Program-made: the position numbers and the translations under genes | Shown: piece by piece, positions 25,048 to 36,939 of the stretch | How positions within the stretch are numbered: the stretch's first letter is position 1 | Layout of the letters: the number at the start of each line of letters is the position of its first letter | Source of the DNA: CAVQCT01 sp964371785 | GTDB lineage: Bacteria > Zixibacteria > MSB-5A5 > GN15 > FEB-12 | Assembly: GCA_964371785.1 (NCBI GenBank) | Contig: CAYJOL010000002.1 | Coordinates: 434,001 to 498,000, forward strand | DNA length: 64,000 nt | Direction: 5' to 3' | The notes under the pieces: model-generated | Told to the model about the DNA's origin: nothing | What the model saw: the letters and a program-made list of their open reading frames with translations, nothing else | Database searches by the model: none

Positions 25048-28000
25048 ATGTTTAAATGTAGAAAGAGTATTTTTCTCTTAGCCTTCCTTTTCGTCATCCT
25101 CTCCGCCGCCGCCATGGCTCTGAACAACGACGGTGTGGACCGCGAAGCAGTCAAGCAGGCAACGGAGCTGAACAGGCCGACATTCCAGAATGTTGGCACG
25201 CAGACACAGCAGGGTTCAGCTGAACAAGCAATAATTCAGGCCAAGCTTGATGAGCAGGCCCAGTACGAAGCCAAATTGGCCGAAACACTGGCTCTGGAAG
25301 CCGAAGCCGCTCAGAAAGCATCGTCCGATGAGCCCATTCGGCACGGTCTGAAGCCTGAGATGACAAAGAACCAACTCAAGGGCGATCAGAAAATCGCCAC
25401 GATGACCGGCCATCCGAAAGTTCTCCGCGATGCCGGTACTATCCTTCTCTCCGAAGATTTCGAAACATCAACCTTCCCGCCGGTTGGCTGGGACACAGTG
25501 AATACTGACCCCGGTTTCGGCTGGTTCCTCGGAACATTCTCCGGCGGTGGTACCCAATGTGCATTGGTCACCTGGCATGCCCCGGGTTATCAGCAGGACG
25601 AATGGTTGCTGACACCATCGCTCGACGTTTCAACAGCGTCGGCCGCCGATCTGAAGGTTGAATTCTGGATGCTCAAAGGGTATGACTACCCGCACGACTT
25701 CAAGGCCTATGTCTCCACCGACAACGGTGTAAACTGGACTGAGGTCTTTGATTCGTATAGCGTCCCGTATCCCGCGTTCGAATGGTATCATGTATCCGTG
25801 CCGATCGGCAGTTATGCCGGTGGTCCGAACATCATGATCGGATTCCAGTATTACGGTGTGGACGCGGATCTGTTCGGTATCGACGACATCTCCGTGAACG
25901 ATGATGCCTTTGTCGAACCGACTGGCCGTTGCTGTTCCGGCGACGTGAATACGCCTACTTGCGAGGATGGCGTAACACAAGCCTATTGCAGCGGTATCGG
26001 CGGCAATTGGGTCGAAAACCTGAATTGCACCGACAATCCGTGCCCGATCCCCGGTGGCAACGACGATTGCTCCAATGCAATTGCTATCCCCGGCCCGTTC
26101 CCGGTTCAAGTCGATGGTACCACTATTGGTGCGACAATCGACTGTCCCGGTGACCCGGATATTGGTGATTGGGATGCCGTATGGTATTCCTTCGAGCTCC
26201 CCTACGCGAGCAATAACGTGGTAATCGACTATTGCGGTACTATGACTACGCCGCCGTCGGTAAGTGCGACTCTGTTCACCGCGTGCAGTTGCGATGCGGG
26301 CGTGCGGATATATTATGATGCCGGTTACTATTATGATTGTAGCGGCGTCAGCGTTCCGCATATCGAGTGGAATGGCGTTCCGGGCCCGGGCGTGATATAC
26401 TACGCAGTCTGGACCGGCGGCGCTAAAGCTTCTCTGCGCAGCCAGCAGGATTTCGTGTTTACAGTCGACGTTGCGGAACCCCCGCCCGCCCCTGAAAACG
26501 ATAACTGCTCCAACGCTACCGCGATTGGCGATGTAACCGGTTTGGCCTTCTCCACCCTGACAGCGACTCCGGACAACACCGGTTACACGACCGGCCCGAA
26601 TGTCTGGTATTGCTACACCGCTTCGTGCGATGGTCAGGCGACGGTCAGTCTTTGCGGATCATCCTACGATACCAAAGTAGCCGCATATGATGGCTGTTCG
26701 TGCACCCTCGGTGCGGCTCTGGCCACAAATGACGATTTCTGCAGCACGCAGTCTCAGATCGTGTTCAACGTGGTCAAAGACAACACCTACCTCATTGAGG
26801 TCGGTGGCTACAGTGCCGGCGCCGGTGATGGTGTCCTCACTGTTTCCTGTGCCGAAGTCGGTCCGGGTAATCCGGGTGACAACTGCTCTGACCCGTTGAA
26901 AGTGGATATTCCGTCACTGCCGTATACTGACATTGGTCAGACGACGTGCGGACGCGTCAACGACTACAGTGCCACCTGCATGGGTTATTATGACGGTGGT
27001 GAAGATATCATCTACGAAGTCACCGTATCTTCGGCGGTTGATGTCGACATCACTCTCGACCCGAAGGGTTCGACCTGGACAGGTGTTGCTATAATGGATG
27101 CTTGCCCGTCCGGTACGGCGAACTGTATCGACCAGAGTACCAGTTCCAGCGGCAGCCCGCATGGTATGACATGCGTGCACCTCGAACCGGGCACATATTA
27201 CATCATGGTTGATACTTGGCCGTCACCTACCTGTATTACGGAGTTCGATCTGACAATCTCCGCGGCTTCCGGCTGCAACCCGCCCGATAACGACAACTGT
27301 GCCAGTGCCACTGAAATAAGCAATGTCACTGATCTGGCGTTCTCGACGGAAAACGCGACATTTGACGGCCCGGGTGGATGTCAGACGTCAGCGAATGTCT
27401 GGTATGTCTATACTCCTCCTTGTGACGGTTCGACCGAAGTCACAGTGAGCCTTTGCGGCTCCGCCTATGACACCAAGCTGGCCGTGTACGACGGCGCCGG
27501 CTGTGATTCTCCGCAGCTCGCCTGTAACGACGATGCTTGTGGCACCCAGTCTGAAATCGTATTCCAGGCCATGGGTGGTAACTCGTACCTTATTGAAGTT
27601 GGCGGTTACTCGACGCGCACTGGTACAGGTATCCTGAATGTGAACTGTACCGCTCCGTGTACGGTCGAGTGCCCCGCCGGTGCTTCCAGCGAGGGTGAAG
27701 CTTGTGGCGACGACACGAACGGCGGCTGCAACAGCGCGGTCCCGGCGTTTACGCCGGTCGCCTGTGGCGAAACCATTTGTGGAAATGCCTGGATGGACGG
27801 CGGCTCCCGCGATACGGACTGGTATGAGCTGATGCTCGACGATTACACTCGCGTCACTATTAAAGTGGTCGGCGAGTTGCCGATAATCGCCGGTTTCCTC
27901 GAGACCTCTGACCCAGGTAACATCACCTGCGAAAACGCCACCGGTTACATTGCCCCGTATCAACTCGCCGATAAGTGCGACACGGCTACGGTAACCGCTG

Positions 28001-29112
28001 ATCTGGCCCCTGGCAGATGGTGGATCTTCGTGGGTGGTTCCGACTTCTACGACTACTCATGTGCGACCGGTCCGTATGACTATGTCATGTCGCTAAGTTG
28101 CGAGACCATCGAGCCGACATACTGCGCCGCCTCCGGTGGCTGCGACGAGTATATCAGCCGCGTCGCGATTGCCGAGATCGATAACAGCTCCGATTGCTCC
28201 GGCTATGCCGATTACACCGGCATGACCGCCAATATGGAACTCGGTACCGGCTACGCAATCACAGTCGAAAACGGCAATGGTTACTCCGCGGATATCTGCG
28301 GCGTCTGGGTTGACTGGAACCATGACCTTGATTTCGACGATGCTGGTGAAATGGTAACGCTGGATGTGGCGACCGGTTACGGTCCGTACACCGGCACGGT
28401 TACCCCACCGGCCGACGCTCTGCAGGGTAACACTCGGATGAGAGTACGTATCAACTACTCTTCGGCCGGCGTTATTCCGCCTTGCGGCAACACGACTTAT
28501 GGTGAAGTCGAAGACTACACTGTAAACGTGGGCGTGCCAATCACGTATGTCGTGAGACCCGATACGCTCCGCGTAGTGTATAAGTTCGGTGTCAACCCGG
28601 TCGTGTGCAATCTGTACATGGGCAATGCGATGCTGCCTTCGGGTATGGTTGGCGATATGGAAAATGTCGCTTTGAGCATTGCCGGTTGCCCGGTCTCGGT
28701 AGGTACTACCGATATCATCACGGGCGGCTATGCCGGTATAGTCGGCGATGTCCTGCACGTTCCGTTTGACGGTGGAAACTACATCACCTGTCAGGAAACG
28801 GCGCAGGGCGGCTTGATTTGGGACAACGTGGATTCGTTCTTCGATATCACCTATGAGATCGCAGGCAATCCGGGTCAAGTCTCCGGTCAGGTCGTAGTCA
28901 GAGGACACATTGCCGGTGACCTGAATCTCGACGAGCAAGTCGATGTGGCGGATCTGGTTTACATGGTTGAATTCATGTTTGCCGGCGGTTCCGCTCCTCT
29001 GGTGATTCAGACCGGCGATGTCAACGGTTCCGGTGGAAATCCGGATATCGGTGACCTCGTCTCCATGGTTGAATTCATGTTCAGCAGTGGCGTCAATCTG
29101 ACACATCCGTAA
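25048..29112 (+). CDS. Large secreted multidomain protein with dockerin-like C-terminus
   Basis: 1354 residues with a Sec signal peptide (about 1-25). A choice-of-anchor-J-like domain covers about 128-284 (LLSEDFETSTFPPVGWDT). A Cys-rich CCSGD segment follows near 295. Two closely related about 130-residue beta-domains start near 485 and 747 (PENDNCSNATAI, PDNDNCASATEI) and share VSLCGSAYDTK and SYLIEVGGYS. A GEVED-like domain (YGEVEDYTVNV) covers about 1032-1165, and a paired-EF-hand dockerin-like module lies at about 1290-1350 (GDLNLDEQVDVADL, GDVNGSGGNPDIGDL). Probably a surface or cell-adhesion protein; no catalytic motif is visible. No LPXTG or PEP-CTERM anchor. Confidence 0.8.
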   Translation: MFKCRKSIFLLAFLFVILSAAAMALNNDGVDREAVKQATELNRPTFQNVGTQTQQGSAEQAIIQAKLDEQAQYEAKLAETLALEAEAAQKASSDEPIRHGLKPEMTKNQLKGDQKIATMTGHPKVLRDAGTILLSEDFETSTFPPVGWDTVNTDPGFGWFLGTFSGGGTQCALVTWHAPGYQQDEWLLTPSLDVSTASAADLKVEFWMLKGYDYPHDFKAYVSTDNGVNWTEVFDSYSVPYPAFEWYHVSVPIGSYAGGPNIMIGFQYYGVDADLFGIDDISVNDDAFVEPTGRCCSGDVNTPTCEDGVTQAYCSGIGGNWVENLNCTDNPCPIPGGNDDCSNAIAIPGPFPVQVDGTTIGATIDCPGDPDIGDWDAVWYSFELPYASNNVVIDYCGTMTTPPSVSATLFTACSCDAGVRIYYDAGYYYDCSGVSVPHIEWNGVPGPGVIYYAVWTGGAKASLRSQQDFVFTVDVAEPPPAPENDNCSNATAIGDVTGLAFSTLTATPDNTGYTTGPNVWYCYTASCDGQATVSLCGSSYDTKVAAYDGCSCTLGAALATNDDFCSTQSQIVFNVVKDNTYLIEVGGYSAGAGDGVLTVSCAEVGPGNPGDNCSDPLKVDIPSLPYTDIGQTTCGRVNDYSATCMGYYDGGEDIIYEVTVSSAVDVDITLDPKGSTWTGVAIMDACPSGTANCIDQSTSSSGSPHGMTCVHLEPGTYYIMVDTWPSPTCITEFDLTISAASGCNPPDNDNCASATEISNVTDLAFSTENATFDGPGGCQTSANVWYVYTPPCDGSTEVTVSLCGSAYDTKLAVYDGAGCDSPQLACNDDACGTQSEIVFQAMGGNSYLIEVGGYSTRTGTGILNVNCTAPCTVECPAGASSEGEACGDDTNGGCNSAVPAFTPVACGETICGNAWMDGGSRDTDWYELMLDDYTRVTIKVVGELPIIAGFLETSDPGNITCENATGYIAPYQLADKCDTATVTADLAPGRWWIFVGGSDFYDYSCATGPYDYVMSLSCETIEPTYCAASGGCDEYISRVAIAEIDNSSDCSGYADYTGMTANMELGTGYAITVENGNGYSADICGVWVDWNHDLDFDDAGEMVTLDVATGYGPYTGTVTPPADALQGNTRMRVRINYSSAGVIPPCGNTTYGEVEDYTVNVGVPITYVVRPDTLRVVYKFGVNPVVCNLYMGNAMLPSGMVGDMENVALSIAGCPVSVGTTDIITGGYAGIVGDVLHVPFDGGNYITCQETAQGGLIWDNVDSFFDITYEIAGNPGQVSGQVVVRGHIAGDLNLDEQVDVADLVYMVEFMFAGGSAPLVIQTGDVNGSGGNPDIGDLVSMVEFMFSSGVNLTHP

Positions 29113-29133
29113 TCGGCGCAATCCGATTCGAAT

Positions 29134-29172
29134 AAAAAACCCACCTCGCTCTGTGCGGGGTGGGTTCTTCTT
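29134..29172. terminator. Bidirectional terminator between convergent genes
   Basis: AACCCACCTCGC (29138-29149) pairs with GCGGGGTGGGTT (29155-29166), 12 bp with one G-T wobble. A-rich sequence on the left and T-rich on the right let it stop both the secreted-protein transcript and the mutM transcript. Confidence 0.85.
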
Positions 29173-29193
29173 TGCATTTTTCAACTGGTATTT

Positions 29194-30048
29194 TCAGGCG
29201 CGCTGACAGCGCGGACAAAAGTGAGCCGAGCGCGCACCAAGCTTCTCTCTCACAATCTTTGTTCCGCAGAGAACACAGGGCTGGTTTTCACGTCCGTAGA
29301 CCTGGAGATATGCCTGGAACTCGCCAGGCTGTCCGTTTACTCCGGCGTACGTGTCGACGGAGGTCCCCATTTTGTCGATAGCGGATTTCAAAAGCCGCTG
29401 AATATGATGATGTAAATTCAAAAGCTTCCGCTCTGAGATTGACGACGACAGGCGTGACGGGTGGATCCGCGCCGCAAACAACGACTCATCGGCATATATA
29501 TTTCCGATACCCGCCAGGAAACTCTGATCGAGAAGCGCCGCCTTGATCATGCGTGATCGTCGCCGGCAGAGCATCACAAATCCTTCAGCTGTTAGATCCA
29601 GAGGTTCGGGGCCAAGCTCCTTGAGACCGGGTTGTTGCCAGAGTTCCCGTGAGGGAAAGACGCGGAGTCGACCAAAGCGACGGTAGTCATTGAAACGAAT
29701 TTCAAGCGATTCATTTTTCTTCTTGATAGAGCGGTTCAGACGAAAGATAACCAGATCATGCTTGTCCCGGGGACGGTGGTCCGGAGTGTGTAAGAATCGC
29801 CCGGTCATCTTCAAATGGACCCAGAGTGTGATGTCGCCGGAGACGGACATCAGGATATTTTTGCCGCGGCGGGTAACGTCGAGTACGGAACGTCCTTCGA
29901 GCACTTCGGCAAAACTGCTCCCCTTGAACGCCTGGCTCAGTACGATTGAGCTTTGCGGCGCCTTGACATCGATCGAAGTAAAAGTGCAGCCGAGAATAAT
30001 TCGTCGAAGCCCCCGCACCACCGTTTCAACCTCGGGAAGTTCAGGCAT
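29194..30048 (-). CDS. mutM: Formamidopyrimidine-DNA glycosylase
   Basis: 284 residues. Removes oxidised purines (8-oxoG, FapyG) and nicks the abasic site. The N-terminal PELPEVETVVRGL supplies the catalytic P2 and E3, K63 lies in RRGKN, GIGNIYADESLF is the helix-two-turn-helix signature, and a C-terminal zinc finger CVLC...CPRC closes the protein. It starts 7 nt after uvrA, forming a DNA-repair operon. Length is normal. Confidence 0.96.
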   Translation of the reverse strand: MPELPEVETVVRGLRRIILGCTFTSIDVKAPQSSIVLSQAFKGSSFAEVLEGRSVLDVTRRGKNILMSVSGDITLWVHLKMTGRFLHTPDHRPRDKHDLVIFRLNRSIKKKNESLEIRFNDYRRFGRLRVFPSRELWQQPGLKELGPEPLDLTAEGFVMLCRRRSRMIKAALLDQSFLAGIGNIYADESLFAARIHPSRLSSSISERKLLNLHHHIQRLLKSAIDKMGTSVDTYAGVNGQPGEFQAYLQVYGRENQPCVLCGTKIVREKLGARSAHFCPRCQRA

Positions 30049-30055
30049 GGAAAAG

Positions 30056-32917
<2,862 letters not shown>

Positions 32918-33064
32918 ATATGCTCCAAAATAGTCCAGTCTGTTAATATACAAAGAAATGCCCCAACTCACACCACCAAATCCGAAACCCTGTGATCACA
33001 TTCTCCCGTGTAACGGCATTTTCCCTGCAGAAGTTCAAATCAACCAAATCCTGACCGAATCCGC

Positions 33065-33092
33065 TTGACATAGCGAACGCTAACTATATTTT
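33065..33092 (+). promoter_or_regulatory. Promoter close to the methyltransferase start
   Basis: TTGACA at 33065-33070 and TATTTT at 33087-33092 (spacer 16; TATATT at 33085-33090 would give 14). The ATG follows 6-8 nt later, so the mRNA would be leaderless or nearly so. Confidence 0.5.
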
Positions 33093-33098
33093 TGCGGT

Positions 33099-33704
33099 AT
33101 GTCGCACGATAAACACCAGAAGTTCTTCGATGATCTCGCCGCCGAGTGGGACCTGATGTTCACTGCCGAGGATCTGGAGCGCCTGACGAACATCGCCGAT
33201 GGACTTAACGTCAAGTCAGGCATGGACATACTCGATCTCGGCTGCGGTACCGGCATCTTGTTTGACATTCTCCGGCGTCGGGTCGGCGATTCCGGTTCGA
33301 TTACCGGGGTCGATTTTTCATACGAGATGGCCCAGAAAGCTCACCGCAATTTCCCGTTTGCCAATGTGAATGTGGTCGACGCGGATGCCCAGGCACTTCC
33401 CTTTGCCGATTCAGCTTTCGATATGGCGGTGGCATTCTCAGCTTTTCCCCATTTCACCGACCAGCAACGCGCGGTGAATGAAACCCACCGGGTACTCAAA
33501 CCGGGGGCGATTTTCTATATCATCCACCTGATTTCTTCAAAAGAGATTGTTGATATCCATCGTGAAATCGGCGGCGTTGTCGAGCATGACGCGCTACCTC
33601 CGGAAACAGCTCTCCGTCACATGCTCAATGAGAGCAAATTCGAGCGGATCACGGTGGACGACCACACCGGTTTGTACCTCGCGACTGCAATCAACCGAAA
33701 GTGA
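33099..33704 (+). CDS. Class I SAM-dependent methyltransferase (UbiE-like)
   Basis: 201 residues, Rossmann-fold methyltransferase. Motif I is DLGCGTG (46-52), the acidic residue after strand 2 is in TGVDFSYEM, and motif VLKPGAIFYI follows the LPFADSAFDMAVAF strand. It is similar to UbiE/Methyltransf_11 small-molecule enzymes; substrate unknown. No ribosome site is visible, consistent with a leaderless start. The stop lies 10 nt before the probable start of the ECF S-component gene. Confidence 0.85.
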   Translation: MSHDKHQKFFDDLAAEWDLMFTAEDLERLTNIADGLNVKSGMDILDLGCGTGILFDILRRRVGDSGSITGVDFSYEMAQKAHRNFPFANVNVVDADAQALPFADSAFDMAVAFSAFPHFTDQQRAVNETHRVLKPGAIFYIIHLISSKEIVDIHREIGGVVEHDALPPETALRHMLNESKFERITVDDHTGLYLATAINRK

Positions 33705-33714
33705 CACTTCTGAA

Positions 33715-34233
33715 GTGACAGCTTTGCATGTCAGAGCCCGTTTTATTTCCCATGTTGCCCTGTATTTGGCCCTGACAATTCTACTTCCCATCGGTTTTCA
33801 CGCGTTTGGCATCGCGGGGCGAATATTCCTTCCCATGCATATTCCCGTTTTGCTGGCCGGGTTTCTGGTCGGCCCTTACGCCGGACTGGTTGTCGGCCTG
33901 CTCGCTCCTGGACTATCGTTTCTCCTGACCGGGATGCCTCCCACCTACGCGGTGCCGCTGATGTCGCTGGAGCTTCCGTTGTATGGGCTGATTGCCGGCA
34001 TCTGCTACGTGAAGCTTCGCTTAAATGTTTACCTCGCATTGATTATCGCTATGCTCGCCGGCCGCGTGATGTTTGGGGTTGGGCTCTTGATTCTCGGTCT
34101 ATTCATGAAGCTGCCGTATTCCGCTGCGACTTACTTTTCAACCGGCGGGGCAGTCGCCACCGGTCTCCCAGGCATACTCCTGCAACTAATCCTCATACCG
34201 ATAATCGTTGCCGGAATAAAAAGGGCTCGGTAG
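33715..34233 (+). CDS. ECF transporter S component
   Basis: 172 residues from the GTG at 33715 (a TTG at 33724 is the alternative). Five to six hydrophobic helices. The segment GRIFLPMHIPVLLAGFLVGP and the following LTGMPPTYAVPLM are typical of substrate-binding S proteins of energy-coupling-factor vitamin importers. No EcfA or EcfT genes are nearby, so it would use a shared module. It follows the methyltransferase gene closely; that pair may act on the same cofactor, but nothing in the sequence names it. Confidence 0.7.
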   Translation: MTALHVRARFISHVALYLALTILLPIGFHAFGIAGRIFLPMHIPVLLAGFLVGPYAGLVVGLLAPGLSFLLTGMPPTYAVPLMSLELPLYGLIAGICYVKLRLNVYLALIIAMLAGRVMFGVGLLILGLFMKLPYSAATYFSTGGAVATGLPGILLQLILIPIIVAGIKRAR

Positions 34234-34665
34234 GCGGGCGGCCCTTTCGCAGTAGCGCGACACTGTTTCTTGGTGTAGTAACCACCCAAACTTTCATTTT
34301 TTCCAAATGAGACGGGCTTTCGTCCTCTGCCATTCAGGGCGCGGCATCGATATAAGTTGTTGCCGTACTATAAGGTAGGAAAATGCGGACGCGTTCTGCG
34401 GTGGTGCAATCCGTCGCCATTTTTCTTGAGAATTCTGCAATTGCACTGACAGAATCTGGCAGGGGTGATTCCTATATAGTAGATAGAACAGAGACGGCCG
34501 GGGGAGAGACGGATTAGTGTGGTTTTGTGGGGCCTTATGCGGTCATGTTGGGGCAGGCTTTGGCGATCGGGATTAGGGATCGCCTGCTAATAAAGCTTGC
34601 CTCAACTGACTCAATATGTCACAGTCTTCAATTAAATCAGGACAAGCGACGAGTCCTATCGCAGT
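34234..34665. other. 432-bp gap between convergent genes
   Basis: No supported gene. A hairpin GGCGATC (34562-34568) with GATCGCC (34578-34584) lies near the CDGSH end, without a T-tract on the plus strand. I see no repeat, promoter or RNA motif worth naming. Confidence 0.4.
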
Positions 34666-34866
34666 CTAACCCTGAAATCCGCAGGTCTTGTGGGTTCCAT
34701 CGCAAAATGGTTTACCCATTGATTGCCCGCACCGACACAAAGAAAATTTTCCTTCCTTGATCACTACGGTGCCATCGGGCATATGAATTTCGGCTCGCTC
34801 GCATTCCACACGGGCGGAGCCGTTCGGCACGATTGTAATTCTTACTGACGGCGCTGATTGGCTCAT
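34666..34866 (-). CDS. CDGSH-type iron-sulfur protein
   Basis: 66 residues with the complete CDGSH signature: C44-x-C46-x8-C55-D-G-T-H59, the 3Cys-1His ligand set of a [2Fe-2S] mitoNEET-type cluster. It is a single-domain form without membrane anchor. AGGAGG precedes the ATG. Small bacterial CDGSH proteins are redox or cluster-transfer proteins of mostly unknown role. It stands alone, 122 bp from the birA end and on the same strand. Confidence 0.88.
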   Translation of the reverse strand: MSQSAPSVRITIVPNGSARVECERAEIHMPDGTVVIKEGKFSLCRCGQSMGKPFCDGTHKTCGFQG

Positions 34867-34987
34867 GGGAAAGTCCTCCTGCTTCAGCTGTGGTGATAGA
34901 TTGCGCCGATCTGCCAGTTCCGACAGATCTAACCGCTACGGAGTTGGTTCTGTTCCCTGTACGTGTAGTGAGCGATGGTTGCTTGAG

Positions 34988-35995
34988 TTATTGCGTTGAG
35001 GGTGTCTTGACCACGGAGACTTCGCCGCCCGCCACCGGCACTTTCTTACCATCGACATTTACAACCAGGGCGCCGCTCTTGTCAATGTCCACCGCGATAC
35101 CGGTGATTGTCTGCCGGCCGATATTAAGTCGAACAGTAGTTCCGAGTAATGAGGAATGCCGCCTGATCCGCTTGAGCGATCCGGCCAGTTGATCCTTGCG
35201 GTAACGGTTATATTCTCTCTCTAACAGCTTGAGAAATGTCTGAAGTAATAGAATCCGGTCGACCCGGCGCTTGTTGGCGCGACGGATTGAGGTCGCGGCC
35301 GTGCGAAGTTCGACAGGAAAATCTTCGGCCTTCATGTTTACGTTGATACCTACACCGATCACCACATAGCTAATCCTATCCTGTTCGGCGTACAGTTCGG
35401 TGAGAATACCGGCAGTCTTTTTCTCGCCGATGAGAATATCGTTTGGCCATTTGATGCGTACTTCGCCAGGACAAACCGTATGAATCGCATCCCGAAGAGC
35501 CAGGGCCGTCATTACTGACAGCCCGGGAGCATTCTCCGGCTTGAACCCTGGGCGCAGAATTATGGAAACATAGATGCCGGATTTTGGCGGCGAATACCAT
35601 TTGCGCCCCAGCCGTCCTTTACCGGACGTCTGCGCCTCGGATGTCACGATTGTTCCTTCAGGTTCGCCCTGTTGGGCGAGTTGGGCCGCGATATCGTTGG
35701 TCGATTTGACACTTTGAAAGGCATACACTCTGCGCCCGATCAGTTTCGTTTTCAGCGCGTGTCCGATCTCGATTGCGATCATGCTGTCCGGCGCTGCGAC
35801 ATAGAGAACCGCTCCTTTGCGGCGTTTCTTGACGCGGTAGCCCCACGATCGAATCACCTTGATAGCAACGGAGATATCATCTTCACTCAGCTTCAACTCT
35901 TTAGCCAGCGTCGCGAGCGACACTGGTTTATTTGGTTTTTTGCGGATGCGTTGGAGCACGGCTTCGGGAGCCTGCTCATGGTTCAGCTTGTTCAT
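34988..35995 (-). CDS. birA: Biotin-protein ligase / biotin repressor
   Basis: 335 residues. An N-terminal winged helix (about 1-65, VSLATLAKELKLSEDDISV) is followed by the ligase domain with SGKGRLGRKW (the biotinyl-AMP loop), KWPNDILIGEKKTAGIL, and a C-terminal SH3-like domain. The Group II architecture means it can both biotinylate BCCP and repress biotin genes. It starts 3 nt after the nadC stop, so the two cofactor genes form an operon. No biotin synthesis gene is in the window. Confidence 0.94.
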   Translation of the reverse strand: MNKLNHEQAPEAVLQRIRKKPNKPVSLATLAKELKLSEDDISVAIKVIRSWGYRVKKRRKGAVLYVAAPDSMIAIEIGHALKTKLIGRRVYAFQSVKSTNDIAAQLAQQGEPEGTIVTSEAQTSGKGRLGRKWYSPPKSGIYVSIILRPGFKPENAPGLSVMTALALRDAIHTVCPGEVRIKWPNDILIGEKKTAGILTELYAEQDRISYVVIGVGINVNMKAEDFPVELRTAATSIRRANKRRVDRILLLQTFLKLLEREYNRYRKDQLAGSLKRIRRHSSLLGTTVRLNIGRQTITGIAVDIDKSGALVVNVDGKKVPVAGGEVSVVKTPSTQ

Positions 35996-35998
35996 GCG

Positions 35999-36883
35999 CT
36001 ACTCCACCGCTTTCATGGAAAAATCCGATGACACAGCCGAGTGGGTGAGCGCCCCGATAGAAATATAGTCCACGCCCGTGGCCGCGATAGACGCAGCTGT
36101 TTCGAGATTGACATTTCCGGAAGCTTCAAGTTCGACCGCCGGGTTTAGTCTCCGGGCTGTCGACACAAGATGCGCCAGGCTCTCGACCGACTGGTTGTCC
36201 AGCAAAAGGCGGAGTATCCCCGAGTCGATAGCTTCCTTAAGCTGAACTTCCGTGGCAATCTCAACTTCGATCTGCACATCCTCAGCTCTCATCTCAAACT
36301 GAAGACGAAATTCAGGAGTCGTAAGAAACTCTCTCGTTCTTCGCACCGCCTCGGAGATTGAACCGGCGGAAGCTATGTGGTTGTCTTTGATAAGGACCAT
36401 GTCGTACAGGCCGAAGCGATGATTACATCCGCCCCCGTGCACTACCGCCTGCTTTTCAAGCATGCGCAGACCCGGTGTGGTCTTTCTCGTATCAAGGATG
36501 CGACAAGGTGTCCCGCGTGTTCGTTCCACAAATTTGCCGGTTAAGGTCGCTATGCCGCTCAAATGCCCAAGGAAATTAAGGGCGGTCCGTTCGGCGGTCA
36601 GTAACGTCTGATTGAACCCGTCCAACTCAAATATGACGTCGCCCCTTGAGAAGGGCTCTGAGTCACTTTTAAGGGGACGCACCACATTGGCGGAATCCAC
36701 TATGTCGAAAGCCAGCAAGGCCGGTTTAATACCCGAGAGGATGCCGTCCGATTTGGCCATGATTCGGGCTTTCATCGGATTCGGTTCAAGGCAGGCCAAA
36801 GAAGTCAAATCCCCGCGATTGACATCCTCTTTGAGCGCCGTCTGGACACTGCTTCGCATACATTCGAAATGAGATTTCTCCAT
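35999..36883 (-). CDS. nadC: Nicotinate-nucleotide pyrophosphorylase (quinolinate PRTase)
   Basis: 294 residues from the ATG at 36883; an upstream in-frame start at 36937 is less likely because it nearly reaches the divergent gene. Converts quinolinate plus PRPP to nicotinate mononucleotide. Active-site segments RKTTPGLR, VVHGGGCNHRFGLYDMVLIKDNH (split) and the EVEIAT and ELEASGNV strands are intact. First gene of the nadC-birA operon. Confidence 0.95.
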   Translation of the reverse strand: MEKSHFECMRSSVQTALKEDVNRGDLTSLACLEPNPMKARIMAKSDGILSGIKPALLAFDIVDSANVVRPLKSDSEPFSRGDVIFELDGFNQTLLTAERTALNFLGHLSGIATLTGKFVERTRGTPCRILDTRKTTPGLRMLEKQAVVHGGGCNHRFGLYDMVLIKDNHIASAGSISEAVRRTREFLTTPEFRLQFEMRAEDVQIEVEIATEVQLKEAIDSGILRLLLDNQSVESLAHLVSTARRLNPAVELEASGNVNLETAASIAATGVDYISIGALTHSAVSSDFSMKAVE

Positions 36884-36939
36884 CAGGCCAACTGCATCTT
36901 CCCGTTGGATATTTGAATCTGTGCAAGTATATTGCATCC

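Noticed and set aside
28093..29184. 363-codon minus-strand open frame opposite the secreted protein
   Set aside because: Shadow of a repetitive, Gly/Thr/Asp-rich coding sequence; no ribosome site, no recognisable fold.
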